Assembly (NCBI GenBank): GCA_029204225.1
Contig: CM055104.1
Coordinates: forward strand, 27,829,253-27,893,252
Direction: 5' to 3'
Length of the DNA stretch: 64,000 bases
From: Diphasiastrum complanatum
Lineage: Eukaryota; Streptophyta; Lycopodiopsida; Lycopodiales; Lycopodiaceae
The stretch's first letter is position 1, and every line of letters begins with the position of its first letter. Shown here in pieces: positions 22,768-33,310 of this stretch. The notes below the pieces were generated by a model that saw only the letters and a program-made list of their open reading frames with translations, was not told where the DNA came from and searched no databases. The position numbers and the translations under genes are program-made.

Positions 22768-22995
22768 CTAATACATATCAAGACAAAAATATGGTTCGTT
22801 GTACTTTCTCAGTCGACTCCCATTGACCACAGTGTCGAGGATATCCCCTTGAAGGGTTTGGAGTTGGACATATCCAGAGGCAAAGATTTTTTTTATGACG
22901 TAAGGTCCTTGGCCAAAAAATTTAAGTTTTCCTTTGAAGGCTTTGGCCTGGTATAGCAGGACCTTATCTCCAACCTGGAAATCTCTAAGTTTCAA
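22768..22995 (-). CDS. gypsy integrase C-terminal (GPY-type) module
   Basis: Seventy-five codons reading LRDFQVGDKVLLYQAKAFKG, then GQGPYVIKKIFASGYVQLQT and VNGSRLRKYNEPY. This is the integrase C-terminal barrel of non-chromovirus gypsy elements (GPY/F motif followed by VNGxRLKxY), with no chromodomain. It is separated from the integrase core frame (ending at 23077) by a stop and a short gap, so the original pol continued through here. Confidence 0.87.
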   Translation of the reverse strand: MKLRDFQVGDKVLLYQAKAFKGKLKFFGQGPYVIKKIFASGYVQLQTLQGDILDTVVNGSRLRKYNEPYFCLDMY

Positions 22996-23076
22996 TGATC
23001 GATCATGCCATGCTTTTTGTCATCGTTTGTGGACTTGTTGAGCATGGATGCTGATCCGTCGTGTTTCATAGAGTCG

Positions 23077-24474
23077 CTACAGATGGAATAACCTATTTGC
23101 TAGATTCTGAAGAGTATCGAGCTCAAGATTATAGGCTACTCGAAGGGAGGGGATATGGAATTCCACAGGCATAATGGATTCTTGGCCATATGTGAGCTGG
23201 AAAGGGGTTAAGCCTGTAGCTTGCTTCGGGGTGGTGCGATAACCCCAGAGAGCAGCATGGATTTTGAGTTTCCAATCAGATCGGCTGGATTCGACGGTTT
23301 TGGTGAGAATTCCACATAGGATTTTACTGGTGGATTCTGCCTGGCCATTGTAGCGTGGATAGTATGGGAAACTTTTGCGATGTACCACAAAAAATTTGGA
23401 AAGAAGATCTGCTATGACAGAGTTAAGGAAATGTGTACCTCTATCACTGATAAGCTCTAGAGGACATCCGAACCGAACTGTAACCTGTTCATAGAGAAAT
23501 TTGGTGGTAGAACGAGTGTCAGCATTGCGAACAGCTCTTGCTTCGGCCCATTTGGTGGAGTAGTTCGTAGCTACTATGATGTAACGAGATTGTGTGTGTC
23601 GAGCGGCAGGACTAATAGATCCGACATAATCAATTCCCCATTTCTGAAAAGCTTGATCAGTGGTTACGGGGTGTAAAGGCATGTAGTCTGTTTTTTGAAA
23701 GTGTTTTGTGCATTGGCAGACATCACAAGCTTTAGTGTAATTGTGCGTATCCTTGAAGAGTGTTGGCCACCAAAAGCCGGCTAAGAATATTTTCTTGGAA
23801 GTTGTTTCAGAAGAGAAATGGCTGGCACCAATACCTTCATGAGTGAAGGAAATTACAGAGAGTATTTCTCCTTCAGTAAGATATCGTCGGATAATTCCAT
23901 CTAACCTTTGCTTGTAGAGTTGTCCTGCAATTAACGTATAAGATTTAGTTTTGAGAACCAACGCACGTTGTTCAAGTTTAGAGAAGGAAGGATCCATCTG
24001 CCTTGAAGTTAAATATTCGGTAATTTCCTTAGCCCATACAGGTGTAGAGTCAACTTGCAAAAGGATTGCATCTGGTAAATCATCGTTGACGCCTTGATCA
24101 GGGGTAGAAAGGTTAGGGATTCGGGATAGATGGTTTGCTAAAAAATGATGAACTCCCTTATGCACCACGATCCTAAACTCAAATTCTCTCAATAATAGGA
24201 TCCATCTAGTAATACGGCCGGTGGTGCAGGTCTTGTTGATGAGATACAATAGTGCTTGATGATCAGTGAAGAACACAAAGACTTTTCCTAGAAGATAATG
24301 GCGAAACTTCTGAACCGCATATACCATTGCCAAGGCTTCGCGTTCGGTAGTGGTATAATTGACTTCGGCAGGTATCAATTGTCGACTAAGAAAACGAATT
24401 GGGTAGTTCTTTTTGAATTCTCCTGGTTGGGTGAGCACTGCTCCAATGGCATACTTGGATGCATCAGTATGCAC
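23077..24474 (-). CDS. gypsy RNase H and integrase (pol, C-terminal half)
   Basis: A 465-codon frame. Residues 1-120 are RNase H with D4 (MHTDASKYAIGAVLTQ), E46 (TTEREALAMVYA) and D71 (FTDHQAL). Residues about 190-255 are the H2C2 zinc finger (H212, H219, C250, C253). The integrase core follows with the DD35E triad D282 (WGIDYVGSI), D344 (LISDRGTHF) and E380 (YNGQAESTSK), and ends with GYRTTPKQATGLTPFQLTYG. All catalytic residues are present, the best-preserved part of the element. The frame's first codon is internal to pol; RT lies upstream in a disrupted frame. Confidence 0.95.
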   Translation of the reverse strand: MHTDASKYAIGAVLTQPGEFKKNYPIRFLSRQLIPAEVNYTTTEREALAMVYAVQKFRHYLLGKVFVFFTDHQALLYLINKTCTTGRITRWILLLREFEFRIVVHKGVHHFLANHLSRIPNLSTPDQGVNDDLPDAILLQVDSTPVWAKEITEYLTSRQMDPSFSKLEQRALVLKTKSYTLIAGQLYKQRLDGIIRRYLTEGEILSVISFTHEGIGASHFSSETTSKKIFLAGFWWPTLFKDTHNYTKACDVCQCTKHFQKTDYMPLHPVTTDQAFQKWGIDYVGSISPAARHTQSRYIIVATNYSTKWAEARAVRNADTRSTTKFLYEQVTVRFGCPLELISDRGTHFLNSVIADLLSKFFVVHRKSFPYYPRYNGQAESTSKILCGILTKTVESSRSDWKLKIHAALWGYRTTPKQATGLTPFQLTYGQESIMPVEFHIPSLRVAYNLELDTLQNLANRLFHL

Positions 24475-25403
24475 ATGGAATTCTTCAGAATAATTAGGAG
24501 CCCGGAGGATGGGTGCATCGGTAAGGGCTTCTTTGAGTTGATTAAAGACGACGCGTTGTTCATCCGTCCATTTGGGAACTACGACTACTTTGTAGATTAA
24601 GCGTGCTTTGTTAGCGAAATCGAAAATAAAGCACCGATAGTAGTTGGCGTGGCCAAGAAAGGAGTAAACTTCACGTATCGTACGCGATTTTGGTAGATTT
24701 TGAATGATAAGGATCTTTTCAGGGTCAATGGCAATGTCATTTCATGAGATAATATGTCCTAACACAATACCATGGGTTACCCAAATCTGGCATTTTTTAG
24801 GATTAAGAGAGATATCGAAGAGTTGACATTGGATAAAAAAAAATTTGAGCACAAACAGATGACGTATTTCTTCGGAATGTGCTCCTAAATTGTCCAAGTA
24901 AACTTCTAAGGTATCGCCCATCTGCTGAGAAAAGGCCGCTTGCATAACACGTTGGAAAGTGCTAGGAGCATTGTAGAGACCAAAAGACATGACTTTCCAG
25001 CAGAAGGTTCCCCATTATGTGGCAAAGGCGGTTTTGTGTTGATCATCTTCAGCGATTTGGATTATATTATATTCGCTAAAGCCATCTAAGAAGGAGTAAG
25101 CCTCATCTCCCACTAGACTTTCTAAGATGGATTCTCCGAAAGGTAATGGAAAATGATCACGTTCAGTGACAGCGTTAAGTTTCTTAAAATCGACACAGAT
25201 CCGGAGTTTTCCATTTTTTTTGAGGAGGATGACAATTGGGGAGACCCACTCAGTATGCTCAATTTCATAGATAAATCCCGCATCTAAGAGGCATTGTAAT
25301 TCTTCTTTGATCTTGGCCTCACACCCGGTTTAAGCGGGATACGATGCACAACTACTTGGGGTGAGACGCCTTTCATGTCTTTATAGGTCCAGGCAAATAT
25401 ATG
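24475..25403 (-). pseudogene. gypsy reverse transcriptase, frameshifted
   Basis: The minus strand shows, in several frames, the gypsy RT: AGFIYEIEHTEWVSPIV, LRICVDFKKLNAVT, MSFGLYNAPSTFQRVMQAAF and the catalytic-site region EVYLDNLGAHS (normally xVDD or YLDD; the second Asp reads Asn here), then KCQIWVTHGIVLGHIIS. Stops at about 25015 and 24740 and an A-run at about 24835-24845 interrupt it. The last part (about 24700-24475) leads into RNase H. Confidence 0.88.
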
Positions 25404-27039
25404 TCAATATTTTCGCAGGAGCTTTTCAAGCCGCCTTCGTTGTTCGCGATTGAGATGAGTTCCGACGTGGACAAGATATTCGTTGGTTTCATTTGGCTCA
25501 CTCAGGGAAAGGGTTATGGTCTGTGCAGGGCCTTCGTAGGGTGAATTACCAGTGGGCTCACGTTGAGCTTGGGGTAATTTGATTGTGACATCCTCAATCG
25601 TATAGTCCTTAAAGTATGCAGGAATATCATGGGCTGGAGATTCGAGGGGGGCCTTGTCTTTATCTTGCCGAGATGGTGCTTTTTCAGGGACTGGTGTAGG
25701 GCTAGAGGCAATCTCAGGAACTTCCCAAACAATGGTGAGGTCACCTGGCGGTTGAATTTGAAGTGGTTTTTTCATTTTCTCCTTCATAGTATGACCACGT
25801 GGTTGATGTTTCGGTGGTGGAGAGACTGTTGGTATGTCATGGAGGATCTTGCCATCAATTTGAAATATAGTCTCCTCCCCACATAGATCCCATGGATAGT
25901 GTGGGCATTTGGGATGGTAGAATTTTGTCTCAGGTTTTTCAATTGCAACCTTAGCAACGGATTCCACCTTGGAAGCATGTTGCGGATAGGTATTCGGGGG
26001 AAGTGCTTCCATATAGTTGAGGATCTGAATATCAGAAATGTCCATATCTTCTGGACAATTTTGAATTCGAAAGACGTTCTCGCCATCAATGAATAAATCG
26101 TCTGATTCATTAGTAGGTAGCCATGCAACATTTAGCAGCTCATCATGGTTTGGAAGAATATCAATAAAATTGATATTGATGATGGGTGTATCCAGATTAG
26201 GTAATTGGTCGTGATCGATCGGGTGTAGAGAGGTACAATTATCCTGATGCTGAACACAGTAATCGGCATTCACACAATCAATGGTAGCTAGACTGTGACT
26301 CCAGTTTATGATATCAGTAGATTTAACATAATGACCTTTTTCATGGCTGGACTGGTATGGCTCAAATACTGAGTTGGTGGTTGAGGATCCCTCGTCATGG
26401 ATGCGTGCAGGTTTGAGTTTACCCGTTGAGTCAATGGTGACAGAACTAACACGATTTTCAAAAGTGACTCGGCCTTTGCTCCAGTCATGAACGACTCGTG
26501 CATTGGTGAGCCACGGACGACCAAGTAGTAATTCAAAAAGAATAGGCATTATTGAAAATATCAAGTACTACAAGATCAACGGAAAACTTGAGACCTCCTA
26601 GTTTGATCAACACGTGCGAAAGGAAACCGGTAGGTCGGACCACACTTTGATCAGCCATCCGAAGCTGACAAGTAGGTTTGGCTAGCTTGTCTCTCAGATT
26701 CCATTCCATCATGAGGGATGTGGAAATGATATTAACCTCAGAACCTCCATCGAGTACTGCTAAAACTTCACGGGATTGATGATGGGTAGCTGGGATTTTG
26801 ATGTTGCCTCGTTTACTGAGTGGAATGGTTAGATGTAAGGGCATTTCAAGCAACTCGTCAATAGTGGTGGTGGTATTGGATTGGATCTGTTGTTTCCATT
26901 GGCCAGCATGCTTCCAGAGTACATGGAAGAGAAGAGTGACATTGGCTTGCAAGGGTTTTGCTTTCAAAGAGCTTGTGAGGTACTTTATAGAAAGAGGAAG
27001 ATCGTTGGTCGGCATTGCAGATTTGCTAGCGATACTCAT
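25404..27039 (-). pseudogene. gypsy aspartic protease and linker region
   Basis: Frame 27039-26533 contains the retropepsin core: VLAVLDGGSEVNIISTSLM (D-G-G in place of the usual D-T/S-G), GFLSHVLIKLGGLKFSVDLVVL. Frame 26564-25404 continues it with FELLLGRPWLTNARVVHDW, the protease C-terminal motif, then a long low-complexity acidic linker, and ends with VHVGTHLNREQRRRLEKLL, the usual lead-in to RT. A frameshift at about 26540-26560 separates the two. The protease matures Gag-Pol. Confidence 0.87.
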
Positions 27040-27968
27040 GATACAGCCGAATTTCTTCAGATGGGTGAGGGTTGAATCATCACTTGGAGGAACAGCCTAC
27101 GGTTGAGTTTTGTTGGGTGCAAGTGTAGGGGCTTGGTGTTGGGTTTGTGCCCGAGTCAAGACCCAAGCAGATGTGTTTCGATTGGTAAGGTTTCTACTTG
27201 CACTGAACAGACAGGAGTGGCTGGCTTAGATCGAGATGGGCAGTCCTTCACGTGATGTTCAATACCACGGTTATCACAAGCTAGAGGAAAGTGGAGTTTA
27301 TCTGGGCAGCGAATACTAGGATGTTTACCTGCACAGATAAAGCATCCTCATATTGCGGGTAGTTGATGTGTAGCAAAGACAGCTTGGTTTGGATTGTAAG
27401 CTTGGACATTGGGATCCACCGGTTGAGCATTAGAATCATAGGTATAATAAACAATCGTTTCAGTAGAGTATTGTGGTTGAGTATTGTCTTCCACATAGTA
27501 GGTGGCCGGATCGATGGTATTTGGATCAAGATAATGGACAACGTTTTGTGGGGCAGGTTGGTTAACAACAAACTGTTGACATGGAGATGGGCATTGATGT
27601 GGTGCAAGTGGTCATGGTTGGTAAACCCCTGCTCGTGGCACAGGTTGTTGTGGTGGGTAAGGGCAGTAAGCTCGATAAATGGTGGGTCTGGTGGTTGCTG
27701 GGAAATGATTTTGCAGTTGAAGGCATTCATTAGCAGTGTGATGTTGTGAGCAGATTGAACACCAGACATTTTCCCTTGCTGGAAAGGATTTCTCAGCAAC
27801 CTGTTTCATGGCGGTTTGAAAATCGGTAGTGAGTTTATCCATATGAGATTGTTGAGCTTTTTGCCATGTTTCCATTTGATGTAGAAGTTCAAAAGACTGA
27901 GCAATATTATCAGACTTTGGGTGATTAGGACGGTCCGGATTCTTAGATTTCTTTTCACGATGGTCAAA
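27040..27968 (-). pseudogene. gypsy gag, C-terminal half with zinc knuckle
   Basis: Frame 27971-27612 reads DHREKKSKNPDRPN, FELLHQMETWQKAQQSHMDK (probable coiled coil) and a zinc knuckle CSICSQHHTANEC (C-x2-C-x4-H-x4-C), followed by a Pro/Tyr-rich tail; a shifted frame (27799-27281) continues to about 27280. The N-terminal half of the same gag lies at 32752-33310, separated by the CACTA insertion; the frame continues across the insertion point when the insert and one AAA copy are disregarded. Confidence 0.85.
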
Positions 27969-28345
27969 CACTACAAGAATTGTCGTGATTTCCGACGGGA
28001 TTTCCGACGTGAAATCACATTTTAATTTTTTTTTGAATCGACACGGGCGTCGAAAAATGTGTCGCTATAAGGTCGTCGGAATCCGTCGCATTTAAAATCC
28101 GTCGGAATCCGACGTCAAGTCCAAAACCGACAACCAGCCGGTAAAAACGAACCGGAGAACATGCGTCCACGTGGAGAAAAAAAACAAATTTTTTTTTTCC
28201 TGCCACGTGGATGTCGGAATCCGACGTCCATGTGGCGGGGCTGTCGTAATCCGACGTCCACGTGGAAAAAAAAACTTGAAAAAAAAAATTTCACTTTTTT
28301 TTTTAGCCACATGGACATCGGATTCCGACATCCACGTGGCCGGAC
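27969..28345. repeat. CACTA left terminal and subterminal repeat region
   Basis: Begins CACTACAAGAATTGTCGTGA and then carries many copies of TCCGACG / CGTCGGAATCCGACGTC. Two 35-bp near-palindromes (28202-28236 and 28306-28340), each GCCAC..GTGGC around TCGGAATCCGA or TCGGATTCCGA, are inverted relative to each other and contain CACGTG cores. CACTA transposases bind such subterminal motifs; the long A and T runs between them strengthen hairpin potential. Confidence 0.88.
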
Positions 28346-29485
28346 GTGGCAGCAAGAAAAACTGTGGCAAAAACCAAACATACTCCAATCGACAGGAATT
28401 TGAAGTGCATATGAAAAATAAATGATTACAAAAAATGACATACATGAAACGAACTGAAAATAGATAAAGCCATACCTATTTTTGAGTGCATATGCATGTA
28501 ACCGGAAAGCGAAGAAGTGCTAGTCATGAATGCTTCAATTGATTCTACTATGTTTGTCACTTTGCTTCTATCCTTTTCTAGGACAGAACTGCTCTCAACT
28601 AGAATAGCCATGACCTATTGACAATAAATCAGTGAGTTCTCAATGGTCGTTGATAGATCAACTTTAGACAACAGTTGCAAGCTCTCTTTTCATGGTCGTA
28701 AAGGCTCAATTAGTTGAGTCTCGGATCTGACAACTAGCTTAGTGATGGCTTTCCTTCATATCTAATACTCATAGGCATAGTGAAGGCTTGCAAAGTAGTA
28801 GCAACGATGATCAGGTGTATTATAGAGGTAGCGATGTTAATAATCACATCCCTCAACTCTCTTTTGGAAATTAGCAATAATCCTTCAGTATTTTGGAAGT
28901 CGATGTAATTCCTCAACGACTATAATGTGATTGAATGGTTAGATGGCTCACTCATCTAGCAACAATGGTAGGCCAGCTCTCCAGATATCTTGCAAGGAAA
29001 ATTGGGTTCTAACTCATAGACCAAAGATAATTAAGCACTCCATAGCCAAGATATCTCAAGCTTCCAATGGAGATAATGAGCCAATGGCACTCTTCAAAGT
29101 TCATTTTGAGTTCTGATTTTCAACAGAAATCTTCACTAGCTTTCTCTAGTTGATATCTCATTTTACATGTATCAGACAACAATGGATTACCCTTTATGGC
29201 TCGATAGGGAGTAGCAACAAGATAGCCATACTGGATCAATCAATGAGAAAAAGTGGTAGCTCTACATCTTTGATGGTGGAGAGGGTTATGATCTTCATTC
29301 AAACCTCAAGAGCTCTCAGTCTCACACTATTTCACAAAGAAAATAACATTAAATCTAAACCCTAAAATTTACAAAGAACATAATATTAAATCAAACTCTT
29401 CTATCTATATTTTCTTGCTCTCTCTCATGTCTCTCACACACATCCTTCTCTTCCTCTCTCATTCGCTCATGATCATAAATCAATA
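28346..29485. other. CACTA interior, no gene recognised
   Basis: Short frames only. No En/Spm-type transposase motif was seen on either strand. It may be captured or filler DNA. Confidence 0.55.
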
Positions 29486-30041
29486 AGACACATATTTGTA
29501 TTTAAGTACACAAAATATACAATATACAAGGAAGATAGTGTACAAGAAAAAGCTACAAAGAAAGAAATCTTAGTTGCACATAACAAAACAAGAGAATCAT
29601 ACTTGGAATGAGACAAATGGAATTGATAGAATTGAGAAGAAACGCCAAAAGCCGATCTCCAACAATCTCCTGCAAGAATAAAAAATAAGAAAACCCTAGA
29701 AAAATGACGCGGCTTTGAGAATTCGGTGACGGACGTCGGATTCCGACATCCGTCGGAATCCGACGTCCGCTTTGTGCTTTTTTTTTTGCACGGACAGGTG
29801 ACGTCATCCATTTAGAAAGTTGTAGTCTTTGAAATGGGATGTCGGATTCCGACATTTTTATTGGTCATCAGAATCCGACGTCTGTAAAAAAAAAAATTTC
29901 AGCAAAAAAAAAAATTTCGGCAATTTTTTTTTTTTTTTGTATCGGATTCCGACGTATTATTATGTCGGATTCCGACGGATTATGAAATTTTTTTGAATCC
30001 ATCAGAACCTTGTGTTGAAAATCGCACAATTTGTTGTTGTG
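29486..30041. repeat. CACTA right end, copy 1 (internal)
   Basis: A 556-bp block matching 32193-32751 from AGACACATATTTGT through the subterminal TCGGATTCCGAC array to an end that reads, on the minus strand, CACAACAACAAATTGTGCG. The adjoining bases belong to a gypsy integrase (positions 30042 on), so this copy marks the border of a CACTA insertion in another gypsy element. Confidence 0.9.
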
Positions 30042-32192
30042 CTTCTTGCAGTAGGATGAATTGGACCGATATAGTCCAATCTCCACTTTTCAAATGGTGC
30101 TTCGGCTAGGATTGGATGTAGAAGATCATAGTTCAATCTCGTCTGTCTTCTAGCTCTCTGGCACACGTCATATTTCTTTAAGTATTCATTTGTGTCCTTG
30201 TGAAAATCTTGCGAACTGTAATGTCGGATGCGAAATGACCACCACCCATGCCTTCATGTGAAATTGAAATAATCTGGGTGGCCTCGTGTGGAAGAATACA
30301 CTTTCGAAGGATACTATCTGATCTTCCTTGATATAATTGGCCGACAATCAATTAATAGGGTCTAGCTTTTAGAATCAACTTTCGTTGTTCTGCCTTGGGT
30401 ATGGATTTGTCTAGCTTTTAGAATCAACTATGTTTGCGGCCCATTCAGTTATAGTGTCAATGTAAAACAAGGCAATGTCTAGTAGCTCATCATCGAGTAG
30501 GGCTGTTGTCTCCTTCCCCTTGATTTGCGACACATAATCTGCCATATAATGATGCTTTTCCTTGCACACTACGATCCAAAATCATGGTCCACATAAAAAG
30601 CAAAGTGAGTGGCCATCAAATAATGTCAAAATTTCTTAACCACATAAATCATAGCTAGTGCCTCTTGTTTGGTGGTCAAATAATTTATCTTTGAATCACT
30701 GATCTGTCGGCTAGCAAATCGGATTGGAAAATCTTTTTTGTATTCTCCCGACTGGGTTAAGACTGCTCCTACTGCATACTTTGATGTGTTCGTATGCACA
30801 TGAAACTCTATGGACCAATTGGGTGGTCTCAATATTGGCACTGTGACCAATGCATCTTTAAGCTTCTGGAAAGCCTGTAGGGCCTCCTCCATCCAATGTG
30901 TTTCCATTGTGAGCTTGTAGATTGGTCGTGCTAACTCCGCAAAATCCAGAATGAAAATTTGGTAGTCGTTAGCATGACCTATAGACACGTAGACTCCGCG
31001 AATCGTCCCTGGAGGTGGCAGATCAACAATGATCCTGATCTTTGATAGATCAGTGACGATTCCATGTCTTGATACAATATGGCCTAGTATGAGGCCATGT
31101 GTCACCAAAACTGACACTTTTATGGGTTCAAGGAGATCTGATATTCGCGGCATTTCATAACACCTTTTCCAAATTGGATAAGTGCTCAGAGTTAGGCCCG
31201 TGCATGCATAGATCATCCAAGAAGATCTCCAAACTTATTTGCAAATATTTCTTGAATGTCACCTGCATAACTCGTTGAAAGGTGCTTGGGGCATTGCAAA
31301 GTCCAAATGACATCACCTTGTAGGCATAGGTTTCTCATTCAATGGCGAATATGTAGTTAGAATTGTAGTGTAATTGCGGCTCACCTTGGGGACTTCTCCA
31401 TCCACCAAGGGTATGGTATGTTGGACTACGGTTGGTGGTATACCCTTCAGATCTTTGTAATTTCATGTGAAGCAATCTTTGTATTCCACCAGTAATGCAC
31501 GTAGCCTATTGAATTGGGTGGGTGTCAACTGTTCTCCCACATGTACGATTTTCTCTTCTTCACCTGACTCAGCTAGATTCATGGGTTGTGTCCACGCAGG
31601 TCCTTCAAAAACTTGTTTCATTGGTTCCTGATTTTGATCAGGTTCTCTTTGAGCTTGCGACATCATGATTACCACGTCGTCCAAGGTATAATTCTTGAAG
31701 GTTTCTGGCATCTTGTGAACTGGTATTCAACGACATTTCTCCTTCAGCATATTGATCTTAGTCCGACTTGTAATCTTTGGATTTTCGGTCATCTTTGAGG
31801 ATGATGATGCTACATCTAGCTCCAATCGGATTGATTTCATGGAGTCCAACACTTTCTTTTTTCCTTTTCTATCAACATAGTTGGGTACGTCCTTGTTATC
31901 TTTCTTGGGAACCAGTTTGATATTCGCTTTGTGGTTACGAATATCAACATCTACCATAGCTATTGCTTCTTCTAGTAGATTGCTCCATCAGATCACCTGG
32001 TTATATTGTTGTATCAGCTGATGCTTCTTGTTTACAGGTGCCTTGGGTGGATCTATCTTGGTGACTTTCACCATGGTCGATCTTTGAGGTGGTACTTTTC
32101 TCATTCCTTAGCGATCTAGGTCCATATGTTGCAGGACCTGCTCATCAGTCAGCTCAGTCTCCTTGTTGTAGATAAAAGCATATTGCCAAGGG
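30042..32192 (-). pseudogene. gypsy pol fragment trapped between two CACTA right ends
   Basis: On the minus strand, from 32192 down: a linker with KLVPKKDNKDVPNYVDRK; TFKNYTLDDVVIMM..EQLTPTQFNRLRALLVEY, the lead-in to RT as in the large element; a truncated RT in which the finger and palm with the catalytic site are deleted (only VTHGLILGHIVSRHGIVTD and the thumb remain); RNase H (HVHTNTSKYAVGAVLTQSGEYKKDFPIRF, KQEALAMIYVVKKF); a degraded zinc-finger region; and the first integrase motif WRLDYIGPIHPTA. It ends abruptly at the CACTA right-end border. Similar to but clearly distinct from the host gypsy pol. Confidence 0.87.
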
Positions 32193-32751
32193 AGACACAT
32201 ATTTGTGTTTAACTACACAAAATATACAATACAAGGAAGATAGTATACAAGAAAAAGTTACATAGAAAGAAATCTTAGTTGCACATAACAAAACAAAAGA
32301 ATCGTTCTTGGAATGGGACAAATGAAATTGATAGAGTTGAGAAGAAGCGCCAAAAGCCGATCTCCAACAATCTCTTGCAAGAATAAAAAATAAAAAAAAC
32401 CCTAGAAAAATGATGCGGCTTTGAGAATTTGGTCACGGACGTCGGATTCCGACATCTGTATTATCCGTCGGAATCCGACGTCTGCTTTGTGCTTTTTTTT
32501 TTTTTAACGGACAGGTGACGTCATCCATTTAAAAAGTTGCAATTTCCAAAATGGGATGTCAGATTCCGACATTTTTATTGGCCGTTGGAATCCGACGTCT
32601 GTAAAAAAAAAATTCAGGCAAATTTTTTTTTTCAGTAATTTTTTTTTTGTGTCAGATTCCAACGTATTATTATGTCGGATTCCGACGGATTATGAATTTT
32701 TTTTGAATCCGTCAGAACCTTGTGTCGGAAATCGCGCATTTTATTGTTATG
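32193..32751. repeat. CACTA right end, copy 2 (terminal)
   Basis: A 559-bp direct repeat of 29486-30041 with scattered differences. It ends at 32751 and is followed by the AAA target duplication and the gypsy gag frame. The terminal bases are a mutated CACTA inverted repeat (CATAA instead of CACTA). Confidence 0.9.
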
Positions 32752-33310
32752 AAAGTTCTCGTCGGAATCTTCGTCTTCTTCACACATAGCATTGGTCATC
32801 ACATCTTTAAGTTGATCATAAAGGTCAACTGGTTTGAGTTCACGGCAGATGGTTTTAGGCAATCCAACTAAAAAAAGTTTTATGGCCATTCGTTCAGTGA
32901 TATTTTCATCAACACATTCTACTTTGAGACGTTTAAAATGCTCAATGTAATTTCGAACAGACTCTTCGCGACGCATCTTGATATGAAACAATTTGAATGA
33001 ACGGGCTCTGAGTCAGTTTAGATGGTTTGAAACGCTTGACGAGAGCATCCTTGAGGGTGGTCCAAGAAGCAAGATCAGGAGCTTCGAGATTCAAGTACCA
33101 CTCCTTTGCGGTGCCATAGAGTACCATGGGAAATAGGCGAAGCTTTTCAGTTTCAGAGGTATCTCCATAAAAACGGCATGCATTATCAAAGTCTCGGAGA
33201 AATTGGACTGGGTTAGATTCACCATCGTACTTTGGTGCATCGATACATGGAATTCTTCATTCTATTTGTGGAGGAGTCGGATTAGAAGATTCAGCATAGT
33301 TACGAGACAT
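32752..33310 (-). pseudogene. gypsy gag, N-terminal half
   Basis: Starts at the ATG at 33310 (MSRNYAESSNPTPPQIE), which ends at a TAG after 17 codons. Then the retrotransposon gag core follows in shifted frames: FLRDFDNACRFYGDTSE, GTAKEWYLNLEAPDLASWTTLKDALVKRFKPS (classic gag W..L...F motif), and MRREESVRNYIEHFKRLK with LFLVGLPKTICRELKP. It stops at the CACTA target site; the rest continues at 27968 and lower. The core gag assembles the virus-like particle. Confidence 0.9.

Larger units (their letters stand above)
27969..32751. mobile_element. composite non-autonomous CACTA transposon carrying a gypsy pol fragment
   Basis: The left end is CACTACAAGAATTGTCG (27969), the classic CACTA terminal sequence. 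The right end (32720-32751) reads, on the minus strand, CATAACAATAAAATGCGCGATTTCC, an imperfect inverted copy. The insertion is flanked by AAA on both sides (27966-27968 and 32752-32754), the 3-bp target duplication of CACTA elements, and splits the gypsy gag. Subterminal arrays of TCGGAATCCGA-type palindromes occur inside both ends. Between them are a 1.5-kb unidentified interior, a first copy of the right end (29486-30041), a gypsy pol fragment (30042-32192) and the second copy of the right end (32193-32751). No transposase was recognised. Confidence 0.88.

Noticed and set aside
28092-28445. Frames of 80-117 codons with His/Arg/Phe-rich repeats
   Set aside because: They translate the CACTA subterminal repeats and poly-A/T runs on both strands; not genes.
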